This document shows positions 55,914 to 63,431 of a stretch of DNA of 64,000 nt, piece after piece. Position numbers and translations under genes: made by a program. The stretch is from Treponema sp. Its GTDB lineage: Bacteria; Spirochaetota; Spirochaetia; Treponematales; Treponemataceae. The notes below the pieces were generated by a model that was not told the DNA's origin, did no database searches, and saw only the letters and a program-made list of their open reading frames with translations. The number at the start of each line of letters is the position of its first letter. Within the stretch, counting starts at the first letter, position 1. The stretch is taken from assembly GCA_024402475.1 (NCBI GenBank), contig JAKSTQ010000005.1, positions 62,001-126,000 of the forward strand, given 5' to 3'.

Positions 55914-56726
55914 ATGCTGAAACTTACTCCGATTCAATCCGACAAAGTCTGGGGATATGAACAGTGGATTGCTTCTGTTCATCCAAATGGTTTCCAAAAG
56001 GATTTTGCAGATTTTGCAGGAACTAATTATCCTCTGCTTGTTAAAGTAATTCAAGCCGATGAAAGTCTTTCTGTTCAGGTACATCCTGATGATGAAAAAG
56101 CAGTTGAACTTGAAGGAGAAGGGAATCGGGGTAAAACAGAATGCTGGTATGTACTTGAAGCTCAGCCAGGTGCCCGCCTTGTTTATGGCTTAAAATCTCA
56201 TACCGGCGTAATGCCTTCCAAAGAACAGTTGATCTGTGCAATAAAAGAAAACCGCCTTGAACAGTTTCTTAACTTTGTAGAAGTGAAAAAAGGTGATTTT
56301 ATTTTTATTCCTGCCGGAACTGTTCATGCAATAGGCGGCGGTCTTCGTCTGATGGAAGTTCAGCAATCCTGCGATATTACTTACCGCATGTATGACTGGG
56401 GCAGGCCAAGAGAAATCCATGTTCAGAAAGCTGTTGAAGTTACTAAGAATGACGGATTGAATGAAATTTCAAGCCTTGAAAAATTCTCCTGCCCGTATTT
56501 TAATCTTGAAAGAAAAGTTTTTGGCGGAAATTATTCATATAAAAATAATGGTGACTTAAACGATACAGTTCTTGTTTTTATCTGTGCCGGTAACGGAACT
56601 ATAAAATCAAGCGACGGAAAAAGTTTTTGCTTTACTAAAGAGAATATTTTTGCTTTTAAGGCTTGTCAGGAAGTCACCTTTGAATCATCAGAAAATTGTG
56701 AAGTGATTTTTATCAGCGCAGTTTAG
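55914..56726 (+). CDS. manA: Mannose-6-phosphate isomerase, class I
   Basis: A 270-residue short class I enzyme. VQVHPDDE and KTECWYVLEA carry zinc ligands, and FIPAGTVHAIGGG with YRMYDWGR completes the cupin site. It interconverts mannose-6-phosphate and fructose-6-phosphate. Co-transcription with deoD is likely (2 nt apart). Its 3' end overlaps that of the convergent GGDEF gene by 14 nt with no terminator between them. Confidence 0.92.
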   Translation: MLKLTPIQSDKVWGYEQWIASVHPNGFQKDFADFAGTNYPLLVKVIQADESLSVQVHPDDEKAVELEGEGNRGKTECWYVLEAQPGARLVYGLKSHTGVMPSKEQLICAIKENRLEQFLNFVEVKKGDFIFIPAGTVHAIGGGLRLMEVQQSCDITYRMYDWGRPREIHVQKAVEVTKNDGLNEISSLEKFSCPYFNLERKVFGGNYSYKNNGDLNDTVLVFICAGNGTIKSSDGKSFCFTKENIFAFKACQEVTFESSENCEVIFISAV

Positions 56727-58674
56727 CGTTTTTTTTCTTCTTTTTAGCTTCGTAAAGATAATAGTCTGCAGTCTGTAAAAGTTCATTCAAATCGTTGTGT
56801 TCATTTGAAAAAGCAGTACAGCCGATACTTACAGATAATTCAAATCCATCCGGATTTTGAGCACTCCATTCTTTACAACAGGTGTCAATTCTTGTTTTAA
56901 TTCTCATGAAACGTTCTTCATTTAATCCGCTTGCAATGATTGCAAATTCATCGCCGCCAAGACGGCTTACGATATCTGTTTCGCGGAATGCATTTTTAAG
57001 AATTTCTGCTTCTGCCTTAATTGCTCTGTCACCGGCATCATGACCATATGTATCATTGATATGCTTTAATCCATCCATATCTGCGTAAAGTACAAGACCT
57101 TTGTGATTCATCTTGCAAGCAATATCAATTGACTGTCTGCCAAATTCAATAAAACCGCGTCTATTGAATAAACCTGTCAATTCATCTTTTGTTGAAAGTT
57201 CAGCAAGCTTTTTATTGTCTTCACGAATCTGTTCTTTTTCTTTCTGTTCAAGACTATAATTGTAAGCGGCAGCAACAAGTTTAGAAATCATTGTTGCCAT
57301 CAAAGAATAGCAAAGTTCATCGTAAGTTCCTGATTCGTATACAAAGTAACCGTAATGATTTTCTTTGTGGGACAGAATATGAATATAATATTTTCCAGTA
57401 GAGTTCGTAAAAAGATTCTTAGGAAGCATGGAAACGCGGGGGTTGAAAGTAATCAATTCATCATTGTTTGAATGAATTTTATCTGCTGTCTTATCGTAAT
57501 ATGCAAGTAAAGAAACTTTGTTAGGCATTTCAAAATTGTAGAAAATGTCTTCCTTTTTTACAGGAATAGGGTAGATACATATTGCAGCTTTATGGATTGT
57601 GAAATATTCCATTGTGTCTTTAAAAATATCGCGAATGTTTTGATAACTGGTATGAAGCTGCGAACTGTAAAAAAAGTACACCAAACGGTTTAATTCAGAT
57701 TTTTTTGAAATCCACAAAGAGATGTTGGAATCTTTATGAAAAACTGGAAGATGTGCAACAGAATTTTTTGTAATGTAATCAGTTTTAGAATCTTCTTTGC
57801 TGACACATCCGCATGACTGTCTGAAGTAAGCTTCTGTTTCAATTTCTGTTACAGCAGGAACTTCTTCATTATTGAAAATTTTGAACAGTGTGTTGACTGC
57901 AGATTCACCCTGTTTGTAAATCATCTGATTCACACTTGTTAAAGAAGGCTTGCAGTATTTAGCACCTGGAATATCATCAAAACCTGTAACAATAATGTCG
58001 TCAGGAACTCTAATTTTCTGTTCGGTTAAAAAGTCAATTGCTGCAAAGGCCATGTCATCATTAAGACAGATGATTGCATCAATTTTTTTTAAGTCATTGT
58101 TCTGAGTGTATTCTTTTAATGCTGTGTATGCAGAATCGTATGTAAACCAGCCGTTAAGATAATCAGATTCATTAAATTCAATGTTATGAGTTTTAAAGTA
58201 ATTGAGAATACAGTTTTTTCGTTCAAGACCTTCAGTATTATTATTGTAAACACCAAGCACAAGAAATTTTTTGCAGTGATGTTCCATAACAAGATCATCA
58301 AGAATTGAATTAAAACCTGTTGTTGAGTTAATTTTAATGCTTGGAATGCCTTCAATAGGAATACCGATACTTACAGTCGGAATTGTATTGAAAGTTTTCA
58401 TGTATTCAGAAAGGGTTTCCTGTGAGACATGATTTCCTTGAGTTGAACTTGCTAAAATCAGTCCATCAATATTATTGCTTGTTGCAAAATATGCTGCGGC
58501 ACGTCGCTGGTATTCAAATGGAGTATAATTGCTGCCTAATTCACCTACAGGATAAATATAGCAGGCCGCGTTATTTTTCTTACAGGTATCAGAAACACCT
58601 GCAATCAGTTCTCTTGTGTAATCAGAATATACATCGTTAATCAATATTCCGATTTTTGTAAACTCATTCTCCAT
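56713..58674 (-). CDS. Diguanylate cyclase with LacI-type sensor domain
   Basis: A 653-residue protein starting at the ATG complementary to 58672-58674. Residues about 5-285 form a LacI/periplasmic-binding-protein-like sensor (IGILINDVYSDYTRELIAG, VTGFDDIPGAKYCKPSLTSV) without a DNA-binding HTH, signal peptide or membrane segment. A less conserved middle (290-480) may be GAF-like. A short coiled coil then leads into a GGDEF domain with intact GGDEF at 573-577 and an inhibitory RxxD (RETD, 564-567). It should make cyclic di-GMP in response to a cytoplasmic ligand, perhaps a sugar. An upstream in-frame extension runs through the palindromic element and is rejected. Confidence 0.88.
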   Translation of the reverse strand: MENEFTKIGILINDVYSDYTRELIAGVSDTCKKNNAACYIYPVGELGSNYTPFEYQRRAAAYFATSNNIDGLILASSTQGNHVSQETLSEYMKTFNTIPTVSIGIPIEGIPSIKINSTTGFNSILDDLVMEHHCKKFLVLGVYNNNTEGLERKNCILNYFKTHNIEFNESDYLNGWFTYDSAYTALKEYTQNNDLKKIDAIICLNDDMAFAAIDFLTEQKIRVPDDIIVTGFDDIPGAKYCKPSLTSVNQMIYKQGESAVNTLFKIFNNEEVPAVTEIETEAYFRQSCGCVSKEDSKTDYITKNSVAHLPVFHKDSNISLWISKKSELNRLVYFFYSSQLHTSYQNIRDIFKDTMEYFTIHKAAICIYPIPVKKEDIFYNFEMPNKVSLLAYYDKTADKIHSNNDELITFNPRVSMLPKNLFTNSTGKYYIHILSHKENHYGYFVYESGTYDELCYSLMATMISKLVAAAYNYSLEQKEKEQIREDNKKLAELSTKDELTGLFNRRGFIEFGRQSIDIACKMNHKGLVLYADMDGLKHINDTYGHDAGDRAIKAEAEILKNAFRETDIVSRLGGDEFAIIASGLNEERFMRIKTRIDTCCKEWSAQNPDGFELSVSIGCTAFSNEHNDLNELLQTADYYLYEAKKKKKNAKLR

Positions 58675-58681
58675 AAATAAA

Positions 58682-58710
58682 ATTATATAATATGAATTTA
58701 AAAATGTCAA
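58682..58710 (-). promoter_or_regulatory. Consensus promoter of the GGDEF gene (leaderless geometry)
   Basis: On the minus strand: perfect TTGACA (58710-58705), 17-nt spacer, perfect TATAAT (58687-58682). Seven nt (58681-58675) separate the -10 box from the ATG, so transcription should start at the start codon. There is no Shine-Dalgarno sequence. Confidence 0.8.
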
Positions 58711-58717
58711 AATCCTT

Positions 58718-58987
58718 GATAAATAATCGCAAAATATTCTTTCACGGACGCTACTGAATATGTCCAGGAAAATCCAGTCATGGACATCAATGGAAATAAT
58801 TATAAAAAATACGGGAGGGAAGAAAAAGAATTTCAGCAAGGCTCTGAGCACGGAAAAGATAGTTTCCTAGCCGTGCTCAGTGTCTAGCGACGGTACCTAG
58901 CGATGCTGAAAAACTTTTTCTGACCGGTAGTATTTTTTATGTTAAGAATTAATTTCTGTCCGTGAAAGGATATTTTGCAATTTTATC
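58718..58987. repeat. Long imperfect palindrome: MITE-like element or structured RNA
   Basis: Core of 250 bp (58729-58978). Arms 58729-58749 and 58958-58978 are complementary at 20 of 21 positions, the exception being a G-T pair. Further nested pairings: 58802-58812 with 58930-58940 (11 bp), 58821-58828 with 58914-58921 (8 bp), 58831-58838 with 58904-58911 (8 bp). The centre is a perfect 10-bp hairpin CTGAGCACGG/CCGTGCTCAG (58844-58853, 58871-58880); a side hairpin TGTCCA/TGGACA lies at 58761-58786. CTAGCGA is directly repeated at 58884 and 58897. GATAAA (58718) and TTTATC (58982) extend the symmetry. A one-arm copy is at 40297-40356. No coding capacity. Confidence 0.75.
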
Positions 58988-58989
58988 TG

Positions 58990-59018
58990 TTGTCAAATTA
59001 AGAGAATAGGTGTATAAT
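58990..59018 (+). promoter_or_regulatory. Promoter of ilvE
   Basis: TTGTCA at 58990-58995, a 17-nt spacer and TATAAT at 59013-59018; the -35 box starts 2 nt after the palindromic element ends. The predicted start near 59025 gives a leader of about 70 nt. Confidence 0.75.
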
Positions 59019-59039
59019 TACTGTAGAACTTTAATAATA

Positions 59040-59084
59040 ATGCAGAAAATTATTCAAAATAAATAAACAAATCGTTTCCTGCAT
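59040..59084 (+). promoter_or_regulatory. Leader hairpin upstream of ilvE
   Basis: ATGCAG (59040-59045) pairs with CTGCAT (59079-59084), with AAA/TTT able to extend the stem past one mismatch. The 3' side ends 2 nt before the GGAGG ribosome-binding site. Too weak to call a known riboswitch; no leader peptide rich in branched-chain codons is seen. Confidence 0.35.
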
Positions 59085-59096
59085 ATGGAGGAATAT

Positions 59097-60116
59097 ATGG
59101 AAAAACAGAATATTGACTGGGCTAACCTTTCATTCGGTTACATGCAGACAGCGTACAGTTTTACTGCCGAATACAAAGACGGTAAATGGTCAGAAGGAAA
59201 ACTTACAGACAATCACGAAATTACAATGAGTGAATGTGCATGTGTTCTTCAGTATGCTCAGACATGTTTTGAAGGACTTAAAGCATATACAACAGAAGAC
59301 GGCCGTATTGTTACTTTCCGTCCAGATCTCAATGCAGCTCGTATGGCTGATTCATGCCGTTACCTCGAAATGCCTGTTTATCCAGAAGCAGATTTCGTAG
59401 AAGCTGTAAAAAAAGTTGTAAAAGCAAACGAAGCATATGTTCCACCATTTGGAAGTGGCGCAACACTTTATGTTCGTCCATACATGTTCGGTAAAAATGC
59501 AGTTATCGGTGTTAAACCTGCAGATGAATTTGAATTCCGTATTCTTGTAACTCCTGTTGGACCTTACTTCAAAGGCGGAATGAAACCAATCACAGTACGT
59601 ATCAGTGACCTTGACCGTGCAGCACCTCATGGAACAGGACACATCAAGGCTGGTCTTAACTATGCAATGTCTTTGCACAACATCGTTGATGCACACAATA
59701 AAGGTTATGCAGAAAACATTTATCTTGATCCTGCAGAACACAAATACATCGAAGAAACAGGTGGAGCAAATATTCTGTTTGTAACAAAAGACGGAAACCT
59801 CGCAACACCAAAATCTTCTTCAATTCTTCCTTCAATCACAAGACGCTCACTTGTAACAGTAGCATCTGAAATCCTTGGAATGAAAGTAGAAGAACGCCGC
59901 ATCAGTGTAGATGAAATCGCAGACATGGTAGAAGTTGGTCTTTGTGGAACAGCAGCTGTAATTTCACCAATCGGTGCAATTGATAACGGCGGAAAAGTAA
60001 TCAAGTTCCAGGACGGAAATGTTGGACCTGTAATGCGCAAACTTTATGATACACTTACAGGAATCCAGATGGGACGCATTAAGGGACCAGAAGGCTGGGT
60101 TGTTGAAATTAAATAA
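59097..60116 (+). CDS. ilvE: Branched-chain amino acid aminotransferase
   Basis: A 339-residue fold-type IV PLP enzyme of the longer (BCAT1-like) type. K184 in GHIKAGLNYA is the Schiff-base lysine; FEGLKAY near 59-65, LYVRPYMFG and EETGGANILFV are conserved. It catalyses the final step of valine, leucine and isoleucine synthesis. The ATG at 59097 is preferred because GGAGG lies 5 nt upstream; an in-frame ATG at 59085 overlaps that site. A strong terminator follows. Confidence 0.93.
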   Translation: MEKQNIDWANLSFGYMQTAYSFTAEYKDGKWSEGKLTDNHEITMSECACVLQYAQTCFEGLKAYTTEDGRIVTFRPDLNAARMADSCRYLEMPVYPEADFVEAVKKVVKANEAYVPPFGSGATLYVRPYMFGKNAVIGVKPADEFEFRILVTPVGPYFKGGMKPITVRISDLDRAAPHGTGHIKAGLNYAMSLHNIVDAHNKGYAENIYLDPAEHKYIEETGGANILFVTKDGNLATPKSSSILPSITRRSLVTVASEILGMKVEERRISVDEIADMVEVGLCGTAAVISPIGAIDNGGKVIKFQDGNVGPVMRKLYDTLTGIQMGRIKGPEGWVVEIK

Positions 60117-60144
60117 GGATTAAAAAAATCCGTATTAAAATAAG

Positions 60145-60180
60145 AAAGGCTTTCAGTTTAACCGCTGAAAGCCTTTTTTT
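60145..60180 (+). terminator. Intrinsic terminator of ilvE
   Basis: AAAGGCTTTCAG (60145-60156) pairs perfectly with CTGAAAGCCTTT (60165-60176) around an 8-nt loop, followed by T's to 60180. It lies before the 3' end of the convergent permease gene and may serve both strands less efficiently. Confidence 0.93.
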
Positions 60181-60208
60181 GTGAATTGAAATAAATTAAG
60201 TTGCCAGA

Positions 60209-61078
60209 TTAAATTACGTCGACAAAGGTGCGTTCGTTTTTGTTGAACAAAAGCATTCCGCAGAAGAAGAATACTACAGTTTCTGCAAGGCTTATGATTA
60301 TCATTACAGGCGGAACATTTCCTGCGCCGTAGAACCATATTCTGAAAAGTTCAATAGGTGCGCTCATCGGGTTGATGTAGAAGAACCACATATATTTTTC
60401 AGGAGCCTGACTTAAAGGGTAAACGATTGGTGTTGCATACATTGCAAGCTGAAGACCAAAACCTAAAAGCTGGTTCAAGTCGCGGTATTTTGTTGTTAAC
60501 GAAGAAATTATCATTCCAATTCCGCAGCCCAGAAATCCGATCCATAAAATCATAAGAGGGAATGCTGCAATCCACCAGGATGGTTTTACTGGAGCGCCGG
60601 TAACGATGTAATAAATGTATATGACCAAAAGACAGGCAAACTGCAAACCAAGTTTAATCATCTGTCCTATAGTTGTAGAAATCGGAACAGTCAAACGAGG
60701 GAAATAAACCTTTCCAAAAATTCCTGAGTTTGCAGAAAAAATTCCAGAAGCTGAATTTAATACGCCTGTAAAATAAGTCCACAGCATTGTACCTGCAAAG
60801 TAGAACAGTGCATGAGGAATTCCATCTACACCGATTTTTGCAAGATTACCAAAAACAAAAGTGTACATTATAGTTGTTACAAGTGGCTGAACAATGTACC
60901 ACAGCGGACCAAGAATTGTCTGTTTATACTGTGTTGTAAAGTCTCGCTTAATAAATAGAAGAATAAGGTCTCTGTAACGAATAAGTTCACGGATTTTTCC
61001 GGTATCGAATGCTTTTACTTTGGGTTGAAGAATAAGATCCCAGTTTTCTTTAGCTTCAATTGATTTTTCGTTTGTCAT
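60209..61078 (-). CDS. ABC-2 type polysaccharide/O-antigen export permease (Wzm-like)
   Basis: A 289-residue inner-membrane protein with six helices. The N-terminal cytoplasmic segment (LIRYRDLILLFIKRDFTTQYKQTILGPLWYIVQP) is characteristic of Wzm/TagG-type exporters, as is YATPIVYPLSQAP in the last third. It would export a lipid-linked polysaccharide or a lipoglycan. The partner ATPase (wzt/tagH type) is not adjacent downstream, where the gene runs into ilvE; it must be elsewhere. Upstream is the divergent arg operon. Confidence 0.87.
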   Translation of the reverse strand: MTNEKSIEAKENWDLILQPKVKAFDTGKIRELIRYRDLILLFIKRDFTTQYKQTILGPLWYIVQPLVTTIMYTFVFGNLAKIGVDGIPHALFYFAGTMLWTYFTGVLNSASGIFSANSGIFGKVYFPRLTVPISTTIGQMIKLGLQFACLLVIYIYYIVTGAPVKPSWWIAAFPLMILWIGFLGCGIGMIISSLTTKYRDLNQLLGFGLQLAMYATPIVYPLSQAPEKYMWFFYINPMSAPIELFRIWFYGAGNVPPVMIIISLAETVVFFFCGMLLFNKNERTFVDVI

Positions 61079-61153
61079 AATTAAATATTATAGAAAAAAG
61101 TGTTGTTTAATTCAATAATCCAAAAAAAGCTGGTTGTATTTAATGCAAAATAC

Positions 61154-61182
61154 TTGAATAAATATTCATAAATTTATATAAT
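61154..61182 (+). promoter_or_regulatory. Promoter of the arg operon
   Basis: TTGAAT at 61154-61159, a 17-nt spacer and TATAAT at 61177-61182. The -35 box lies inside the first ARG box and the predicted start (near 61189) inside the second. Confidence 0.75.
61155..61168 (+). promoter_or_regulatory. ARG box 1 (ArgR operator)
   Basis: TGAATAAATATTCA, matching the ArgR/AhrC half-operator consensus TGAATwwwwATTCA exactly. It overlaps the -35 box of the arg operon promoter. Confidence 0.8.
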
Positions 61183-61186
61183 TTTA

Positions 61187-61200
61187 TGCATAAATATTCA
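61187..61200 (+). promoter_or_regulatory. ARG box 2 (ArgR operator)
   Basis: TGCATAAATATTCA, one mismatch from the same consensus, covering the predicted transcription start. The centre-to-centre distance from box 1 is 32 bp, about three helical turns. Confidence 0.75.
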
Positions 61201-61213
61201 TACGAGGTGAAAT

Positions 61214-62503
61214 ATGCAGAACATTCATTTTATCGACGGCGGAATTACAGCGCCACAGGGATTTACAGCAAACGGAATTTTGTGTGGTCTTAAGGCATCT
61301 CGTACAAAAGATGATGTAGCTTTAATTTATTCAGAAAAGAAGTGTAACTGTGCAGGTGTTTTTACAAGCAACAAAGTTAAGGCAGAAGCAGTAAAGTTTA
61401 CCCAGAAAGCAATTTCTGACGGTTTTGCACAGGCAGCAATTATCAATACATGTTATGCAAATGCATGTACTGGTTCACAAGGAGCTGCCGTTGCTCAGAA
61501 AATGGCAGATTGCACAGCTGCTTCTCTTGGAATTTCAAATAAAGATGTAATCGTCTGTTCAACAGGAATTATTGGTCAGCCAGTTCCTGTAGAAAAAATC
61601 GAAGCAAAAATTGATGAGCTTAAAGCAGGACTTTCTAAAGACAATAATACAAAAGCAAGTAAAGCCATCATGACAACTGATACAGCAAACAAGGAATGCG
61701 CATTAGAAACAGTTATCGGCGGTAAGACAGTTAAGTTTGGAACCATGTGCAAAGGGTCAGGAATGATTCACATCAATATGGGAACAATGCTTGGTTTCGT
61801 TACAACTGACTGTGCAATTTCAAGTCAGATGCTTTCAAAGGCCCTTAAGGAATCAATCCAGGGAACATATAACTGCGTAACTGTTGACGGTGATACTTCA
61901 ACAAATGATACTCTTGTAGTTCTTGCAAACGGTCTTGCAGGAAACAATGAAATTACAGGAGAAGGCGAAGACTTTGATGCATTCTGTAAAGCATTGAATG
62001 CAATGAATACAATTATGGCAATGAAAATTGCAGCAGATGGAGAAGGTGCAAGTCGTCTTGTTGAATGTGTTGTAAAAGGCGCAAAAGATGTTCAGACTGC
62101 CCGTGGTCTTGCAAGAGAAGTTATCGGATCAAATCTTGTAAAGGCAGCTATGTTTGGACAGGATGCAAACTGCGGACGTATTCTTTGTGCAATGGGCTAC
62201 TCAGGATATGATTTTAATCCGGATAAAGTTTCAGTATGGTTTTCTGGAATCCCAGGCGGTAAAAGATATTTCGAAGTACCTGCAGATGGAATTGTAAATC
62301 TTGAAGCAGATGCAGATAATAAAATTGAAGTTGTACATGATGGTGTAGGACTTGCATTTGATGAAGAAAAAGCAACAAAAATTCTTACAGAAGAAGCAGT
62401 TCAGATAGAAGTTCTTCTTGAAGAAGGAAATGCTACAGCAAAAGCATGGGGCTGTGACCTTACCTACGATTATGTAAAAATTAACGGCGATTACAGATCA
62501 TAA
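61214..62503 (+). CDS. argJ: Ornithine acetyltransferase / N-acetylglutamate synthase
   Basis: A 429-residue protein. The autoproteolysis site is KGSGMIHINMG-TML, with T191 as the new N-terminal nucleophile. CSTGIIGQPVP near 115-125 forms the oxyanion region. ArgJ recycles the acetyl group from N-acetylornithine to glutamate and, if bifunctional, also uses acetyl-CoA; which applies here cannot be told. GAGGTG lies 4-5 nt before the ATG. First gene of the arg operon. Confidence 0.95.
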   Translation: MQNIHFIDGGITAPQGFTANGILCGLKASRTKDDVALIYSEKKCNCAGVFTSNKVKAEAVKFTQKAISDGFAQAAIINTCYANACTGSQGAAVAQKMADCTAASLGISNKDVIVCSTGIIGQPVPVEKIEAKIDELKAGLSKDNNTKASKAIMTTDTANKECALETVIGGKTVKFGTMCKGSGMIHINMGTMLGFVTTDCAISSQMLSKALKESIQGTYNCVTVDGDTSTNDTLVVLANGLAGNNEITGEGEDFDAFCKALNAMNTIMAMKIAADGEGASRLVECVVKGAKDVQTARGLAREVIGSNLVKAAMFGQDANCGRILCAMGYSGYDFNPDKVSVWFSGIPGGKRYFEVPADGIVNLEADADNKIEVVHDGVGLAFDEEKATKILTEEAVQIEVLLEEGNATAKAWGCDLTYDYVKINGDYRS

Positions 62504-62529
62504 GCAATATAAATTACAAGGAATAGAAA

Positions 62530-63420
62530 ATGAGCGATATCAATTATAAACAGCTTAATAACGAAGACTGGGCACACGTACTTTCAGAAGCAATGCCATA
62601 CTTTAAACAGTGGTGTGGTAAAACTGTTGTCGTAAAATACGGCGGAAATGCAATGGTTAATGAAGAACTTAAACTTGCAGTAATGCAGGATATTGTTCTT
62701 CTTAACACAATCGGTATCAAGGTTGTACTTGTTCACGGTGGTGGTCCAGAAATTAATAAAATGCTTGACCGTGTCGGAATCGAAAGCAAGTTTATCAACG
62801 GTCTTCGTTATACTGATGAACAGACAATGGAAATCGTTCAGATGGTTCTTACCGGTAAGTTGAATAAAGATATCGTAGGACTTCTGCTTCAAGCTGGCGG
62901 TAAAGCTGTTGGTCTTTCCGGTGTTGACTCAGGACTTCTTCTTGCAAAAAAAATCTGTAAAGATGGAGCTGATCTTGGACTTGTTGGAGAAGTTGTAGAA
63001 GTACATCCTGAACTTGTAGAGACTCTTCTTGAAGAAGATTTCATTCCTGTAATTTCAACTGTAGCACTTGGAACAAACGGAGATATGAACCGGTATAACA
63101 TCAATGCAGATACAGCTGCGGCAAAAATTGCAGTTGCACTTAAAGCTGAAAAATTCGTTCAGATTACAAATGTTCCTGGTGTATTAAAAGATATCAATGA
63201 TCCTGATTCTCTTATTACACACATGAGCGTAAAGGATGTTCCGGCTCTTATGAATGACGGAACAATTGCAGGTGGAATGATTCCAAAAGTTGAATGCTGT
63301 ATGATCGCAAACGAAGGCGGCGTACCACGTTCTCATATTATTGACGGCCGCATTCCACATTCATTACTTATTGAAATGTTCCGTGATTCAGGTATCGGAA
63401 CAATGATTCATTCTAACTAA
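62530..63420 (+). CDS. argB: Acetylglutamate kinase
   Basis: A 296-residue amino-acid-kinase-family enzyme: VVKYGGNAM near 34-42, VHGGGPEINKML near 70-81, GLSGVDSGLL and GMIPKVECC near 255-263. It phosphorylates N-acetylglutamate. Extra N-terminal residues (about 20) before the kinase core, as in arginine-inhibited hexameric enzymes, suggest feedback control by arginine. It starts 26 nt after argJ. Confidence 0.95.
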   Translation: MSDINYKQLNNEDWAHVLSEAMPYFKQWCGKTVVVKYGGNAMVNEELKLAVMQDIVLLNTIGIKVVLVHGGGPEINKMLDRVGIESKFINGLRYTDEQTMEIVQMVLTGKLNKDIVGLLLQAGGKAVGLSGVDSGLLLAKKICKDGADLGLVGEVVEVHPELVETLLEEDFIPVISTVALGTNGDMNRYNINADTAAAKIAVALKAEKFVQITNVPGVLKDINDPDSLITHMSVKDVPALMNDGTIAGGMIPKVECCMIANEGGVPRSHIIDGRIPHSLLIEMFRDSGIGTMIHSN

Positions 63421-63431
63421 GGAAATTGACA

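Larger units (their letters stand above)
58675..59096. other. Long divergent intergenic region
   Basis: This 422-bp gap holds, left to right: the minus-strand promoter of the GGDEF gene (58682-58710), the palindromic element (58718-58987), the ilvE promoter (58990-59018), a leader hairpin (59040-59084) and the ilvE ribosome-binding site (59087-59091). No protein-coding gene is supported. Confidence 0.8.

Noticed and set aside
58675..58851. N-terminal extension of the GGDEF protein by 59 residues
   Set aside because: It reads through the promoter and the left arm of the palindrome, is Phe/Ile-rich without family similarity, and the ATG at 58674 fits both the sensor domain start and the promoter.
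58881..58957. Integron attC site
   Set aside because: Some treponemes carry integrons, but no GTTRRRY/RYYYAAC core pair is found and the flanking genes are core genes on opposite strands.
58729..58978. 6S RNA, SRP RNA, tmRNA or RNase P RNA
   Set aside because: The rod shape invites a 6S comparison, but I see no conserved SRP, tmRNA or RNase P motifs, no flanking promoter for a discrete RNA, and the length and repeat copy fit a dispersed element better.
59040..59084. Attenuator or T-box upstream of ilvE
   Set aside because: No leader peptide with branched-chain codons, no T-box consensus, and the hairpin has no T-run.
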